64,000 nt of DNA from Nocardiopsis sp. NRRL B-16309 (GCF_001279585.1 NZ_LGEC01000069.1:25416-89415); one strand, 5' to 3'; shown: positions 8,267-17,201, counted from the first letter of the stretch. The notes: generated by a model not told the origin, from the letters alone. Program-made: numbers and translations.

Positions 8267-9184
8267 CTAGCGCCCGGCGGAGTAGACGCACAAGTGGGTG
8301 TAGGCGAGGGAGAACAGCGGTGTGGGCACGCCCAGCTCACGACCGCGCGCCACCAGGTCGCCGATGATGTGGTCGGCCTCGACGGCGTTGCCCCGGGTCA
8401 GGTCCCAGTACATCGAGGTGGTCGTCGTGGCCGCGGTGTCGGAGGCGATGGTCCGCGTGCGCTCCAGCATCGCCTCACCGGGTGCGAACCCCGAGGCGGT
8501 GGCCACGGCCACGGCCTCGGCGACCACGCCCGCGGTGAACTCCGGCCCGCCGGGGACGGAGTTGATCCGGCCGACCGGGGCGCGCATCAGGCAGTTGCAG
8601 GCGCCCAGGCTGGCCAGGAAGACCCACTTGTCCCACATGCGCCGGCGGATGTGCTCGCTCGCGCGCGCGGTGTAGCCGCCGCAGTCCAGCGCGGCGTGCA
8701 CCTCGTCCGGCCCGACGACGGGCCGCTCGGACAGGGGCCCGTAGGCCAGCTCGGCCAGCGGGCCGACCTGGACGATGCCGCCGTCCTCGTCCAGGCGGGT
8801 CTGCACGAGGCTCACCCCGCCGTAGACCCGGTCGGCGCCGAACCGCTCGACGAGGGCGTCCAGGTGGCGCATGCCGTTGAGGAAGGGCACCACCACCGTG
8901 CGCGGCCCCACCGCGGGGGCCAGGTCCTGGATCGCCTCGTCCAGGCCGTAGGACTTCACGGCCAGGACGACCAGGTCGTAGTCGGGGGTGAGCCGGTCGG
9001 CGGTGACGGTGGACACCGGCACGGTCTCGGTCCCACCGTCCTGCGTCGTCAGCCGCAGCCCCGTGTCGGCCAGCAGTCGGGCGCGCGGGGGACGGACGAG
9101 GAAGTCCACGTCGCGTCCCGCCCGCACCAGGCGGGCGCCGAAGTACCCGCCGACCGCGCCCGCACCCACGACAAGGATCCGCAT
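8267..9184 (-). CDS. Ketopantoate reductase (PanE/ApbA) family protein
   Basis: A 305-residue NADP-binding oxidoreductase. The N-terminal Rossmann motif ILVVGAGAVGGYFGARL (residues 3-19) is typical, with VLAVKSYGLDEAI and PFLNGMRHLDAL (asparagine of the active site) in the middle and a helical C-terminal domain containing KWVFLASLGACNCLMR and a late SMYWDLTRGNAVEADHIIG with the family's conserved Glu. The family reduces 2-ketopantoate to pantoate, but several paralogues act on other 2-oxo acids and no pantothenate gene is nearby, so the substrate is open. The ATG at 9184 places the Rossmann motif at residue 3, as usual. Confidence 0.88.
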   Translation of the reverse strand: MRILVVGAGAVGGYFGARLVRAGRDVDFLVRPPRARLLADTGLRLTTQDGGTETVPVSTVTADRLTPDYDLVVLAVKSYGLDEAIQDLAPAVGPRTVVVPFLNGMRHLDALVERFGADRVYGGVSLVQTRLDEDGGIVQVGPLAELAYGPLSERPVVGPDEVHAALDCGGYTARASEHIRRRMWDKWVFLASLGACNCLMRAPVGRINSVPGGPEFTAGVVAEAVAVATASGFAPGEAMLERTRTIASDTAATTTTSMYWDLTRGNAVEADHIIGDLVARGRELGVPTPLFSLAYTHLCVYSAGR

Positions 9185-9352
9185 GACCGTCCCACTCTCG
9201 TTCCGCACCACTCGATCACCGCAAAACGTATGACCATGGGACATCGGCAGGCAAGGCCGGGGCGCCTGTCCCGACCGCGTCGCCGACCGGGAACGGCCGC
9301 CTCACCCGGGGCGCGCGTGGTTGTGCCCGGGCGGCGCGGGCATGACCCAGGT

Positions 9353-10318
9353 GTGGATCCGCAGCCGATGCTCGCCCGGGCCACGGCCGAGCTGCCGACG
9401 GGTCCGGGTCTGGTGTACGAGCCCAAGTGGGACGGTTTCCGGACCCGGGCCGGCACCGCGCCGACCCGGATCGTCTCGCGGTCGGACGAGGTGACCGACC
9501 GGCGCTGGCCCGAGCTGGTGGCCGCGCTGGAGACCCTGCCCGGCGGCCTGCTGATGGACGGCGAGATCGTGTGCTGGCTGGACGGCGGACTCAGCTTCGA
9601 CGCCCTGCTGCGGCGCAACTCGGTCGGCGCGCGCCGGGCCCGGGAACTGGCCCTCGCCGAGCCCGCCCACTTCGTCGCCTTCGACCTGCTGCGCGTGGAC
9701 GGCCGGGACATCCGGGGCCGGCCGCTGTCCTACCGGCGGGGGCGCCTGGAACGGCTCTTCGCCGAGGGGCTCGACCCGCACCTGGACCTGACCTGGCAGA
9801 CCGACGACCCCGCGACCGCGCGGGAGTGGTACGAGGGGCTGAGCGGGGTGGGGATCGAGGGGATCGTCGCCAAGTCCGCCGACGGGGTCTACGAGTCCGG
9901 CCGCCGGGGCTGGCGCAAGTACAAGCACACGGTGACCACGGAGGCCGTCGTCGTGGGGGTCGTGGGCTCGGTGGAGCGCCCCGAGGCGCTCGTCCTCGGC
10001 CGCCGCGACCCTGGGACCGGGGAACTGCGGGTGGTCGGCCGCACGCGCGACCTCACCCCCCGGCAGCGGGCCGAGACGGCTCCGCTGCTGACACCCTCGG
10101 GCGAGCGGCTGGCGTCCGCCCCGTCCCGGTGGCGCGGCGGCGAGGCCGCGCCGCACGTGGGCGTGCTCCCCGAGACCGTGGTCGAGATCGTGCCCGACAC
10201 CGGGACCGCGTCGGGCAAGTGGCGGCACGTGGTGCGGTTCGTGCGGCCCCGGCCGGACCTGGGGCCCGCGGAGGTCCCCGAGGGGCTCGACGTCGAGCGC
10301 CGGGCCCCCTCAGGCTGA
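9353..10318 (+). CDS. ATP-dependent DNA ligase (LigD ligase-domain type)
   Basis: A 321-residue ligase with only the adenylation and OB domains. The nucleotidyl-acceptor lysine is Lys25 in EPKWDGFR; further motifs are LMDGEIV, FVAFDLL, GIEGIVAKS and RRGWRKYKH. The OB-fold C-terminus follows (RPEALVLGRRDPGTG..). It seals nicks in double-strand break repair. The GTG at 9353 was chosen because the ligase fold begins directly with QPMLARATAELP; upstream in-frame codons are arginine/glycine-rich. It converges on the Ku gene and the two reading frames overlap by nine bases (10310-10318), which supports a shared NHEJ role. Confidence 0.9.
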   Translation: MDPQPMLARATAELPTGPGLVYEPKWDGFRTRAGTAPTRIVSRSDEVTDRRWPELVAALETLPGGLLMDGEIVCWLDGGLSFDALLRRNSVGARRARELALAEPAHFVAFDLLRVDGRDIRGRPLSYRRGRLERLFAEGLDPHLDLTWQTDDPATAREWYEGLSGVGIEGIVAKSADGVYESGRRGWRKYKHTVTTEAVVVGVVGSVERPEALVLGRRDPGTGELRVVGRTRDLTPRQRAETAPLLTPSGERLASAPSRWRGGEAAPHVGVLPETVVEIVPDTGTASGKWRHVVRFVRPRPDLGPAEVPEGLDVERRAPSG

Positions 10319-11332
10319 GATCCGCTCCCGCACGGCCGACTCCAGGTCCTCCCGGGACATCTTCGACCGCCCCGGCACGTCCAGTTCCTGGGCCCGGCGC
10401 AGCAGCTCCTTCTTGGTCATGCCCTCCAGGTCGGGCGCGGGCGGCTCGGCCTTCTTCTTCGACCGGCGCGACTTCCCGGCCCCGCCGCCCTTGCCCGCGG
10501 AGCTTCCGGCCGACTCCTCCGACCGGCGCGGTTCGGGCGCCCGCGCGCGTCCGCCCTTGCGTTCCTTGAGCGTCTTGCGCAGGGCGTCGGTGAGTTCGAC
10601 GACCGTGCCCTCCTGGGCGGGGCGCTCCTCGGCGTAGCGCACCTTGCGACCGGCGCTCTTGGCCTCGATCAGCTCCTGGAGCCGCTTCTGGTAGACGTCC
10701 TCGTGCTGGTCGGGGTCCCAGTCCTCGGCCATCGCCTCCACCAGCTGCTCGGCCAGGCCGAGGTCGCGCTCGGAGATCGTGGCGTCGGCGACCGGCGGCA
10801 TCACGTCCGAGGGGGTGCGGATCTCGTCCGGCCAGAACAGGGTGTTGGCGGTCAGCACCCCCTGTTGGGGGCCGATCAGCACCAGGTGTTCGCGGTCGCG
10901 CATCACCATCGTCGCCAGAGCGGCCCGGCCGGTGCGCTCCAGGACCGCGCACAGCAGCCGGTAGGGCTTGGCCGCGGACTGGTCCTGCGGGGACAGGAAG
11001 TAGGCGTTGGAGTACCACACCGGTTCGACGGAGTCCGCCGGGACGAATCCGGTGATCTCCATCGTCTTGGACTTGCCGGGTGTGAGTTCGGCGAGGTCCT
11101 CGGGCTCCAGGATCACGTACTCGTCGCTGTCGACCTTGGCGCCCTTGACGATGTCGCCAGAGCCGACGTCCTTGCCGGTCTCCTCGTCCACCTTCCGGTA
11201 GCGGACCCGGTGGTCCGTGCCCCGGACGAACTGGTGCATCGTCGGACCGTGCCGCTCCCGCGCGCTGTACAGACTGACCCCCAGCGACAGCAGCCCCACC
11301 GTGAGGGTGCCGCGCCACACCGTACTGACCAT
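10310..11332 (-). CDS. ku: Non-homologous end-joining protein Ku
   Basis: A 340-residue bacterial Ku. It opens with the family signature STVWRGTLTVGLLSLGVSLYSA, has the barrel/bridge residues HQFVRGTDHRVRYRKVDEETG, and core phrases such as WYSNAYFLSP, DATISERDLGLAEQLVEAM and KVRYAEERPAQEG. After the core (about residue 255) comes a Lys/Arg-rich linker (KGGRARAPEPRR.., KSRRSKKKAE) and a C-terminal SAP/Rho-N-like DNA-binding helix pair (GMTKKELLRRAQELDVPGRSKMS). It binds DNA ends and recruits ligase. The ATG at 11332 has GGAGGAGAGG upstream. It is tail-to-tail with the ligase gene, overlapping by nine bases. Confidence 0.93.
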   Translation of the reverse strand: MVSTVWRGTLTVGLLSLGVSLYSARERHGPTMHQFVRGTDHRVRYRKVDEETGKDVGSGDIVKGAKVDSDEYVILEPEDLAELTPGKSKTMEITGFVPADSVEPVWYSNAYFLSPQDQSAAKPYRLLCAVLERTGRAALATMVMRDREHLVLIGPQQGVLTANTLFWPDEIRTPSDVMPPVADATISERDLGLAEQLVEAMAEDWDPDQHEDVYQKRLQELIEAKSAGRKVRYAEERPAQEGTVVELTDALRKTLKERKGGRARAPEPRRSEESAGSSAGKGGGAGKSRRSKKKAEPPAPDLEGMTKKELLRRAQELDVPGRSKMSREDLESAVRERISA

Positions 11333-11760
11333 GCCGACCACCTCTCCTCCATGATGTCCGCTACCAGGCAAAACGTGTGGATCATCAGGTAAAGGACGGC
11401 GTCGGGGGGACGACACCGGAACAGGACGGCCCCGGTCCTGCCCGCCGACCGCCCGCCGACGCCGGACCGGGCGCGCACGTCGAGCACCAGACCGGTGAAA
11501 ACGTTGCTCTGACCTGCGTTTCTGGCCAGTTGTGGCCGTGGTGTGGACGCTCCCCGCGGCGCGTGCTCGGATGGATGTGCGAGCAACCACGGGCGGACCC
11601 GCCGGTCGAACGGCGGCCGTCCCGGTGGAAGGGAGGCGACCTGGCATCGAACCGCACAGTTCCACCGGGAGCGATCCCGGAGAACGAACAGTGACACGGC
11701 GCCGCGTCCCGATCCGGGGCGCGGCGCTCGTGCGCTCCGCGCCGTGCCGGAGCCCCCCGC
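11333..11760. other. Intergenic region upstream of ku
   Basis: About 430 bp with no gene I can support. The first part holds the ku promoter. A GCGCCGCG / CGCGGCGC hairpin at 11699-11727 could terminate the small minus-strand ORF ending at 11761. ORFs crossing this stretch have codon use unlike their neighbours. Confidence 0.4.
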
Positions 11761-12036
11761 TCAGAGCCGGGCGCGGCGGTGGCGGCCGAGCAGGCCGGGG
11801 GCGAGCAGCGCCCCCAGGCCCGCCCGCCGCAGGCGGTCGAGCAGGTCGGGTTCGGACGTGTGCAGGCCGCGCGCCGCCGACCCCGCGGACCACTCGTACT
11901 CCTCCAGCGTCCGCAGCAGGCGGCCCCGCCGAACCTGGGCGGGGGAGAGCCGGAGGGTCTGGAGCAGCGCGGTGCGGCCGCCGGGGCACTGGAGTGCTTT
12001 CCAACGGATCCGGGGGATCGTTGGGAATCCGTACAT
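11761..12036 (-). CDS. Small putative HTH protein, 91 aa
   Basis: I do not recognise a named family. Residues about 35-75 read GRLLRTLEEYEW..AARGLHTSEPDLLDRLRRAGL, which fits the spacing of a Fis-type helix-turn-helix (small residue-rich helix, turn, then DLLDRLRRAG as recognition helix). The C-terminus is short and basic (LLGRHRRARL). The ATG at 12036 is the first plausible in-frame start but lacks a good ribosome site, and the first 20 residues look less convincing, so the gene may be a fragment of a longer regulator. It is divergent from the lipase gene. Confidence 0.4.
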   Translation of the reverse strand: MYGFPTIPRIRWKALQCPGGRTALLQTLRLSPAQVRRGRLLRTLEEYEWSAGSAARGLHTSEPDLLDRLRRAGLGALLAPGLLGRHRRARL

Positions 12037-12167
12037 GGGCAAGGGGGACGCGCCGTGGCCACACTGGCGAGGAGGTGACCGGCGGGTGTCCGGTCCCCGT
12101 GCCGGCCGAACCGGAGGCGCCCTCCTCCCGGCCCTCCCTGGCCATCCCACGACGTACGGAGTCCCCC

Positions 12168-13046
12168 ATGTTCACCTTCACCAGCGGCGACGGCCTGACG
12201 GTCCACGTGCACGCCTGGGTGCCGGACGGGCCCCTGCGCGGTGTCGTCCAGATCTCGCACGGCATGGGCGAGCACGCCCTGCGCTACGCCCCGCTCGCGG
12301 CGGACCTCAACGCGCGCGGGTACGCCGTGTACGCCAACGACCACCGGGGCCACGGCGCGACCATGCACGCGGGCCCGGGTGTCCTGGGCGAGGACGGCTG
12401 GAACCTGCTGGTGGCCGACGTCGCCGCGCTCTCGCGCCTGCTGCGCGAGCGCCACGCCGGGCTGCCCCTGATCCTGCTCGGCCACAGCCTGGGCTCGTTC
12501 GCCGCCCAGCAGTACCTGCTCGACCACCCCGCCCTGGCCGACGGCGTCGCACTGAGCGGCACCACCGCCGTCGACCTGCTCCTGGTGGACCTGGCCCGGC
12601 AGGGCACCGATCCGCTCACCGCCCTGAACGCCCCCTTCCAGCCGGCGCGGACCCCGGCGGACTGGCTCAGCCGTGACGAGGCCCAGGTGGACGCCTACGT
12701 GGCCGACCCGCTGTGCGGCTTCGCCCTGGACGCCGAGGGCATGGACGGGCTCACCGCGGCCGCGATGGGGCGGCTGGCCAATCCCTTCGGCGTCCCCCAG
12801 GACGTCCCTGTCTACGTGCTCGTCGGCGACCGCGATCCCCTCAACCAGGGGCTGGCGTTCAGCGACCAGCTCGTCGGGCGCTACCGAGAGGCCGGTGTCG
12901 CCGACCTGGTCTACCGGGTCTACGACGGCGCGCGCCACGAGCTGTTCAACGAGACCGACCGCGATCGCGACCTCGTCGTGGCCGACCTGCTGGACTGGAT
13001 CCACCGGGTCGCCGCGCGGCACCCCTACCCCTACGGCGCCCGGTAG
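12168..13046 (+). CDS. Monoacylglycerol-lipase-like alpha/beta hydrolase
   Basis: A 292-residue serine hydrolase of the Hydrolase_4 (serine aminopeptidase S33/monoglyceride lipase) group. Visible elements are the oxyanion-type VVQISHGMGEHALRYAPLA (about residues 26-44), YANDHRGHG (54-62), the nucleophile elbow LLGHSLGSFAAQQY (Ser at about 106), the acid in VYVLVGDRDPLN and the catalytic His in DGARHELFNE. There is no signal peptide, so it is cytoplasmic. Likely substrates are mono-acylglycerols or similar esters. Single gene; ATG at 12168. Confidence 0.9.
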   Translation: MFTFTSGDGLTVHVHAWVPDGPLRGVVQISHGMGEHALRYAPLAADLNARGYAVYANDHRGHGATMHAGPGVLGEDGWNLLVADVAALSRLLRERHAGLPLILLGHSLGSFAAQQYLLDHPALADGVALSGTTAVDLLLVDLARQGTDPLTALNAPFQPARTPADWLSRDEAQVDAYVADPLCGFALDAEGMDGLTAAAMGRLANPFGVPQDVPVYVLVGDRDPLNQGLAFSDQLVGRYREAGVADLVYRVYDGARHELFNETDRDRDLVVADLLDWIHRVAARHPYPYGAR

Positions 13047-13167
13047 GCCGGTGCGCCCCGTGCCGGTCCGCCCGCAGACGCAGGCCGTCCCCGTAGAGTG
13101 ACCCGGAATACCTGGAGGCGGTGACGGTGGCGGCGCACGGACGGCGGCGAGTGGTGGGGCACACGTG

Positions 13168-14409
13168 ATGGAAGCGGATCTGCGGCGGGTCGTCGAGGCG
13201 CTCGAACCGTCCATGGAGCAGATCACGCTCGACGCGGTCGACCGCATCTGGGAGCAGGTTCCCGCCTACCGCGCCAGCGCCGATCCGCGTCTGCGCGCTG
13301 AACTCGCCCACCATGTCGGTCAGGTGTTCCACGCGCTGGTCACCAGCGTCAAGGAGGACCGCTTCGTCCAGCCCGCCGACTTCCCCTCCACCGCGGAGCA
13401 CGCGCGGAGCAGGGTCCGGCAGGGGGTGTCGCTCTCGGACTTCCTCCAGGCCTTCCGTGTCGGCCAGCTCACCCTGTGGGAGGGCGTCAGCGCGGTCGCG
13501 CGCCGGGACCCGGGTGTGCGGGACGCGGCGATGGCACTGGTCAGCCGGGTCATGCACCTGATCGAGGTGGGCAGCTCCGTGGCGGCCGAGGCCTACCTCG
13601 ACGCCCAGCAGCACGAGGTGGCCGAACTCGACCGGCTGCGCCGCGACGTGTTCGAGGACCTCCTGGCCGGCCACGAGATCCTGCCGGGACCCAAGCGGTC
13701 GCTGCTGTCCTCGGCGGGGCTGGACCCGGGCGTGGGCCTGGTCGTCGCGACCGCGCTGCCGGTCGCCCCGCTGCCCGACCAGCACACCCTGCCGGACGTC
13801 GCCGCCGCCCTGCGCGGCGCCTTCGCGCAGCGCGCTCCCGGGCTCACCGTCGTCCGCCAGCAGGAGGTGACCACCCTGGCACCGGCCGACGCCCGTGCCG
13901 CCGGGGCGGTGGTCGAGCGGCTGCGCCGCGCACTGGACGAGCTCTCGCACGCCGGTGTCCACCTGGCCGTGGGCCTGAGCGCCGTCCACGCGGACGTGGC
14001 CGCCGTTCCGGAGGCCTACACCGAGGCGTGCACGGCCAGGGACGGCCTGGGCGGTGCGGCGGGGCTCGTACCGCTGCCCCTGATGTCGACCTTCGACTAC
14101 CTCGTGCTCCGGGACGACGCCACGGCCCGGCGGCTCGTCCGCCCGGAGCTGCGCAGGTTCGTCGAGGAGGACCTGTCCCGCGGCGGGACCCTGGTGGAGA
14201 CGGTGCTGGCCTACGCCGCGCACGATCTGCGGGCCAGGGCCATGGCCCAGGCGATGCACCTGCACGTCAACACGGCCTACTACCGGCTCGACCGGATCGC
14301 CGAGCGGACCGGCTGCGACCTGCGCGCCTTCGCCGACCTGCTGGAACTCGTCATCGCCATCCGGCTGCTGAGCGACGGCCACCGCGTGGTGGGGCCCGGC
14401 GGAACGTGA
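13168..14409 (+). CDS. PucR-family transcriptional regulator
   Basis: About 414 residues. The N-terminal half is a helical RsbR-like/putative sensor domain (ALVTSVKEDRF..LSDFLQAFRVGQLTLWEGV), the middle is a GGDEF-like degenerate domain (HLAVGLSAVHADVAAVPEAYTEA), and the C-terminus is the PucR helix-turn-helix (about residues 345-405) with LVETVLAYAAHDLRARAMAQAMHLHVNTAYYRLDRIAERTG in pieces. The ligand is unknown. GTG at 13165 and ATG at 13168 are both possible; the ATG was chosen. It is the second member of a pair of PucR proteins in this window (see 37998-39212). It ends at a very strong bidirectional hairpin. Confidence 0.88.
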   Translation: MEADLRRVVEALEPSMEQITLDAVDRIWEQVPAYRASADPRLRAELAHHVGQVFHALVTSVKEDRFVQPADFPSTAEHARSRVRQGVSLSDFLQAFRVGQLTLWEGVSAVARRDPGVRDAAMALVSRVMHLIEVGSSVAAEAYLDAQQHEVAELDRLRRDVFEDLLAGHEILPGPKRSLLSSAGLDPGVGLVVATALPVAPLPDQHTLPDVAAALRGAFAQRAPGLTVVRQQEVTTLAPADARAAGAVVERLRRALDELSHAGVHLAVGLSAVHADVAAVPEAYTEACTARDGLGGAAGLVPLPLMSTFDYLVLRDDATARRLVRPELRRFVEEDLSRGGTLVETVLAYAAHDLRARAMAQAMHLHVNTAYYRLDRIAERTGCDLRAFADLLELVIAIRLLSDGHRVVGPGGT

Positions 14410-14480
14410 GCCTTCGTCGCCCGGAGCGGGGCCGCGGCCACGGGGGAGTGGGAACGTGGAGCCCCTCCGCGTGTCGTAAC

Positions 14481-14519
14481 GCCGTCGGCCCCGGTCCGGG
14501 GCGGACCGGGGCCGACGGC
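14481..14519. terminator. Bidirectional terminator, 17-bp perfect stem
   Basis: Perfect 17-bp arms 14481-14497 and 14503-14519 around a 5-base loop, placed between the convergent pucR-type gene and uppP. The symmetry lets it work in both directions. GC-only, no T-run. Confidence 0.75.
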
Positions 14520-14533
14520 GGCACGGATTCGGC

Positions 14534-15682
14534 TCACTCGGCCGGCGCGGGGTCGTACTGCTCGCCCGTCACCGGGTTGGTGGCCAAGCCCGTGGCCGGG
14601 TCGTAGTCGACGTCCATGCCCAGCTGCGGGTCGTGGTAGAGCCCGGTCTCGGGGTTGCGGGGCAGCCCCGCCTCCGGATCGATCTCCCAGCCGGTCGTCG
14701 GGTCGATCCGGGGCGTGGGGTCGGCCGAGGGCTCCTCGCTGGGCTCGGCGGACGGCTCGTCCCGCGACGCCGCCCCGTCCGTGCCCGGGTCCTCGTCAGC
14801 GTCCTCGTCGACGGTCTCCTCGGCGACCACCTCGCCGCGGGCGTTCTGCGACTCGGCACCGCCCTGGGGGTCGAGCACACCGAAGCTGATCAGGGTCAGG
14901 ACGAGGATGCCCAGGCCGATGCGGTAGTAGACGAACGGCATGAAGCTGTGCGTGGAGATGAACTTCATCAGCCACGCGATGACGATGAATCCGACCACAC
15001 CGGCGATGAGCGTGCCCACGATCGTGGCGCCCCACCCGGCGTACTCGTTCTCACCGATGTCGGTGAGCTTGTAGAAGCCCGACCCGAACACCGCGGGCAG
15101 GGCGAGCAGGAACGCGTACTCCGCGGCCTCCTTGCGCTTGAACCCGAGGATCATCCCGCCGGTGATGGTGCCGCCGGAACGGGAGACGCCCGGGATCAGC
15201 GCGAGCGCCTGGAAGAGGCCGAAGGTCAGGCCGCGGGGGACGTTGAGCTCGTCCAGGCCGCGGACCTTGCTGCCGTAGCGGTCGGCCAGGCCGAGGAAGA
15301 CGCCGAAGACGATCAGCGTCAGGGCGGTCAGCCGCAGGTCGCGGAAGACGCTCTCGATCTGGTCCTCCAGCAGCAGGCCCAGGACGACGATCGGGACGGA
15401 GCCGATGATGACGTACCAGCCCATGCGGGCGTTGATGTCGCCGCGCAGCTCCCGCCGGAACAGCGAGAGCGTCCAGGTGGAGATGATCTTCATGATCCGT
15501 TGCCGGAAGTAGATCAGAACGGCGAGCTCGGTACCGAGCTGGCTGACGGCGGTGAAGGCCGCTCCGGGGTCGGGCCAGCCGAAGAACGCGGAGACCACCC
15601 GTAGGTGCCCGCTGGAGGAGACGGGGAGGAACTCGGTCAGCCCCTGGACCAAGCCGAGGATGACTGCTTCGATGAGGGACAC
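14534..15682 (-). CDS. uppP: Undecaprenyl-diphosphatase UppP (BacA) with long repeat tail
   Basis: Integral membrane phosphatase that recycles undecaprenyl pyrophosphate for cell-wall synthesis. The two signature loops are EFLPVSSSGHLR (about residues 17-28) and PGVSRSGGT (about 165-173), among eight or so hydrophobic helices in the first 275 residues, the normal family length. A further 105 residues follow: an acidic stretch (AEETVDEDADEDPGTDG), a Ser/Pro/Glu repeat (PSAEPSEEPSADP), then a calcium-loop-like periodic segment DPTTGWEIDPEAG, NPETGLYHDP, DPATGLATNP, VTGEQYDP. This tail is not needed for catalysis in the family and is unusual. GTG start at 15682. Confidence 0.93.
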   Translation of the reverse strand: MSLIEAVILGLVQGLTEFLPVSSSGHLRVVSAFFGWPDPGAAFTAVSQLGTELAVLIYFRQRIMKIISTWTLSLFRRELRGDINARMGWYVIIGSVPIVVLGLLLEDQIESVFRDLRLTALTLIVFGVFLGLADRYGSKVRGLDELNVPRGLTFGLFQALALIPGVSRSGGTITGGMILGFKRKEAAEYAFLLALPAVFGSGFYKLTDIGENEYAGWGATIVGTLIAGVVGFIVIAWLMKFISTHSFMPFVYYRIGLGILVLTLISFGVLDPQGGAESQNARGEVVAEETVDEDADEDPGTDGAASRDEPSAEPSEEPSADPTPRIDPTTGWEIDPEAGLPRNPETGLYHDPQLGMDVDYDPATGLATNPVTGEQYDPAPAE

Positions 15683-15930
15683 GGAGGGTTCTGCTCCTGG
15701 CTGTGTTCAGCTCCGGTCGGGGGAGCCGGTGTCGGCTCGGGCGTGCCGGACGTGCTCGTACGGAATGAGGGGACTCCGGCAGCTTAGTCAACTTCTCGAC
15801 CGTGAACGACCGGGCCTGCGGGTGGGGCCCGGCCGGCTCGCCGGGGCGGCCCCGCGTCCGAACGGTTCCGGGCCCTCGCGCGCGAGCCCCGGGGACGGGT
15901 GAGCGCCTTCCGCCGCCCGTGCCGGTCGCG

Positions 15931-16389
15931 TCAGTCCAGGGCGTAGCAGCGGATGACGATGTGGTCCTCCTCCGCCCGTGCCAGGCCGACGAAGACCGTC
16001 TCGGCCAGCCAGCGGTGCGCGGGGGAGTCGGTGCGAAACACCGGGCTGGTCCGGAAGTACACCCCGGACTCGGCGACCTTGAGGCCGCCGTCGAACTGGT
16101 CGGGGCACGCGCGGCCCTCGTGGTAGTAGCCGCGGTTGACGATGTCGATGACGGCGCCGTCGTCGGCCCGCAGGAGGTAGCGCGCCTCCAGGGCGCACAC
16201 GTCGCCGCGGGTGTCGGACCAGTCGCCGCCGCCCGCCAGGACGGTGCCGGTCAGGCGCGGGCCGTCCACGGTGCCGCCGGTGATGGGGGTGAACTCGGTG
16301 CGCTCGCCGTCGCCGTGGCCGACGTGCAGGGGCTCGGCGACCCGGGCCCGGATCTCGAAGGCGAAGGTCAGTGAGGGTGCGAAGGTCAT
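15931..16389 (-). CDS. DUF3237 family protein
   Basis: A 152-residue beta-barrel-like protein of DUF3237: PSLTFAFEIRARVAEPLHVG at the N-terminus, GGTVDGPRLTGTVLAGGGDW (about 38-57), ARYLLRADDGAVIDIVNRGYYH and the ending HRWLAETVFVGLAR. Its function is not established, but members often accompany catabolic genes. The ATG at 16389 was chosen since upstream in-frame sequence is promoter DNA. It is divergent from the TetR gene and the 17-bp dyad at 16454 lies between them, so it is probably repressed by that TetR protein. Confidence 0.82.
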   Translation of the reverse strand: MTFAPSLTFAFEIRARVAEPLHVGHGDGERTEFTPITGGTVDGPRLTGTVLAGGGDWSDTRGDVCALEARYLLRADDGAVIDIVNRGYYHEGRACPDQFDGGLKVAESGVYFRTSPVFRTDSPAHRWLAETVFVGLARAEEDHIVIRCYALD

Positions 16390-16453
16390 CGGATCGTTCC
16401 GTTCCCAGGGGGTGGCCGCCGCTCGCGGCGCGGGGCGACGAGCGCGCAGGTTT

Positions 16454-16470
16454 ATATAACGTTGTTGTAT
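16454..16470. promoter_or_regulatory. Putative TetR operator O1
   Basis: ATATAAC-GTT-GTTGTAT, a dyad with 6 of 7 arm positions symmetric, in the divergent promoter between DUF3237 and tetR. A near copy (ATACAAC-GCT-GTTGTAT, perfect arms) lies at 17185-17201 before the amidase gene. Both are followed by TATGACA, so identity extends past the dyad. Confidence 0.75.
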
Positions 16471-16521
16471 GACAACATTGCAGGACCGTACCCCACACGT
16501 CAACCCAGCAGAGGTCCGAAC

Positions 16522-17121
16522 ATGCCGATCGAGGTGGACGAGGCCCGGCGTCTCGACGAGATCGCCGCCGCCACCATCGACGTCGCCCGCGAACGCGGCG
16601 TCCGCTCCGTCACCATCCGCGCCGTCGCCGAACGGCTCGGCGGGTCGACGGCCATGATCACCAACTACGTCTCCAACCGTTCCGAGCTCATGCTCAACGC
16701 CCTGCGCCGGGCCGAGGAGGACTGGACGCGCGACCTGGAGGGCGAACTCGACGGCGTTCCCGCGAAGGACCGGCTGCGCGTGGCCGCGCGGTGGATGTGC
16801 ACCACCGAACGAGACGACGAGGTCCTCAGGCGGCTGCGGATGGAGATCGCCAGCGCGGGCCCCAGTGCCGGCTCGGCCATCGAGGAGGACCGGCGCACCA
16901 CGTCGCGCCGCAGCCACGAGGAGCTGGCCGCGCTCGCCGGCGAGGCGGGCGCGGACGACCCCGCGCTGAGCGCGGACGTCCTCCACCTGCTCTTTCGCGG
17001 CTACTGGCTCTCCACGCTGGAGGACCCCGAGACCTGGTCGGCCGAACGCGGAGCCCGTGCCGCGCTGGCCGTCATCGACCTGCTGCGCCAGGGGTCGGCG
17101 CGGGCCGCCGGAGGGGTCTGA
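16522..17121 (+). CDS. TetR-family regulator of the amidase/ABC regulon
   Basis: A 199-residue TetR repressor. N-terminal HTH: LDEIAAATIDVARERGVRSVTIRAVAERLGGSTAMITNYVSNRSELM in segments (about residues 10-57). The rest is a helical ligand-binding domain ending LAVIDLLRQG. The ligand is unknown but probably an intermediate of the pathway encoded downstream. The ATG at 16522 is preceded by AGAGG; an earlier in-frame start would lie inside the operator. It sits between two copies of the same 17-bp dyad, so control of DUF3237, itself and the amidase-ABC operon is inferred. Confidence 0.9.
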   Translation: MPIEVDEARRLDEIAAATIDVARERGVRSVTIRAVAERLGGSTAMITNYVSNRSELMLNALRRAEEDWTRDLEGELDGVPAKDRLRVAARWMCTTERDDEVLRRLRMEIASAGPSAGSAIEEDRRTTSRRSHEELAALAGEAGADDPALSADVLHLLFRGYWLSTLEDPETWSAERGARAALAVIDLLRQGSARAAGGV

Positions 17122-17184
17122 GCGGTTCTCGGGGGCTCATGGGGGTTGACAACCGGCGGGAGTCCGGCGCAAGCTCTCCATGAG

Positions 17185-17201
17185 ATACAACGCTGTTGTA
17201 T
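17185..17201. promoter_or_regulatory. Putative TetR operator O2
   Basis: ATACAAC-GCT-GTTGTAT, a perfect 7-bp inverted repeat with a 3-bp centre. A TTGACA at 17146-17151 lies 34 bp upstream and could be the -35 element, placing the dyad at or just after the transcription start, suited to repression of the amidase-ABC operon. Confidence 0.78.
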
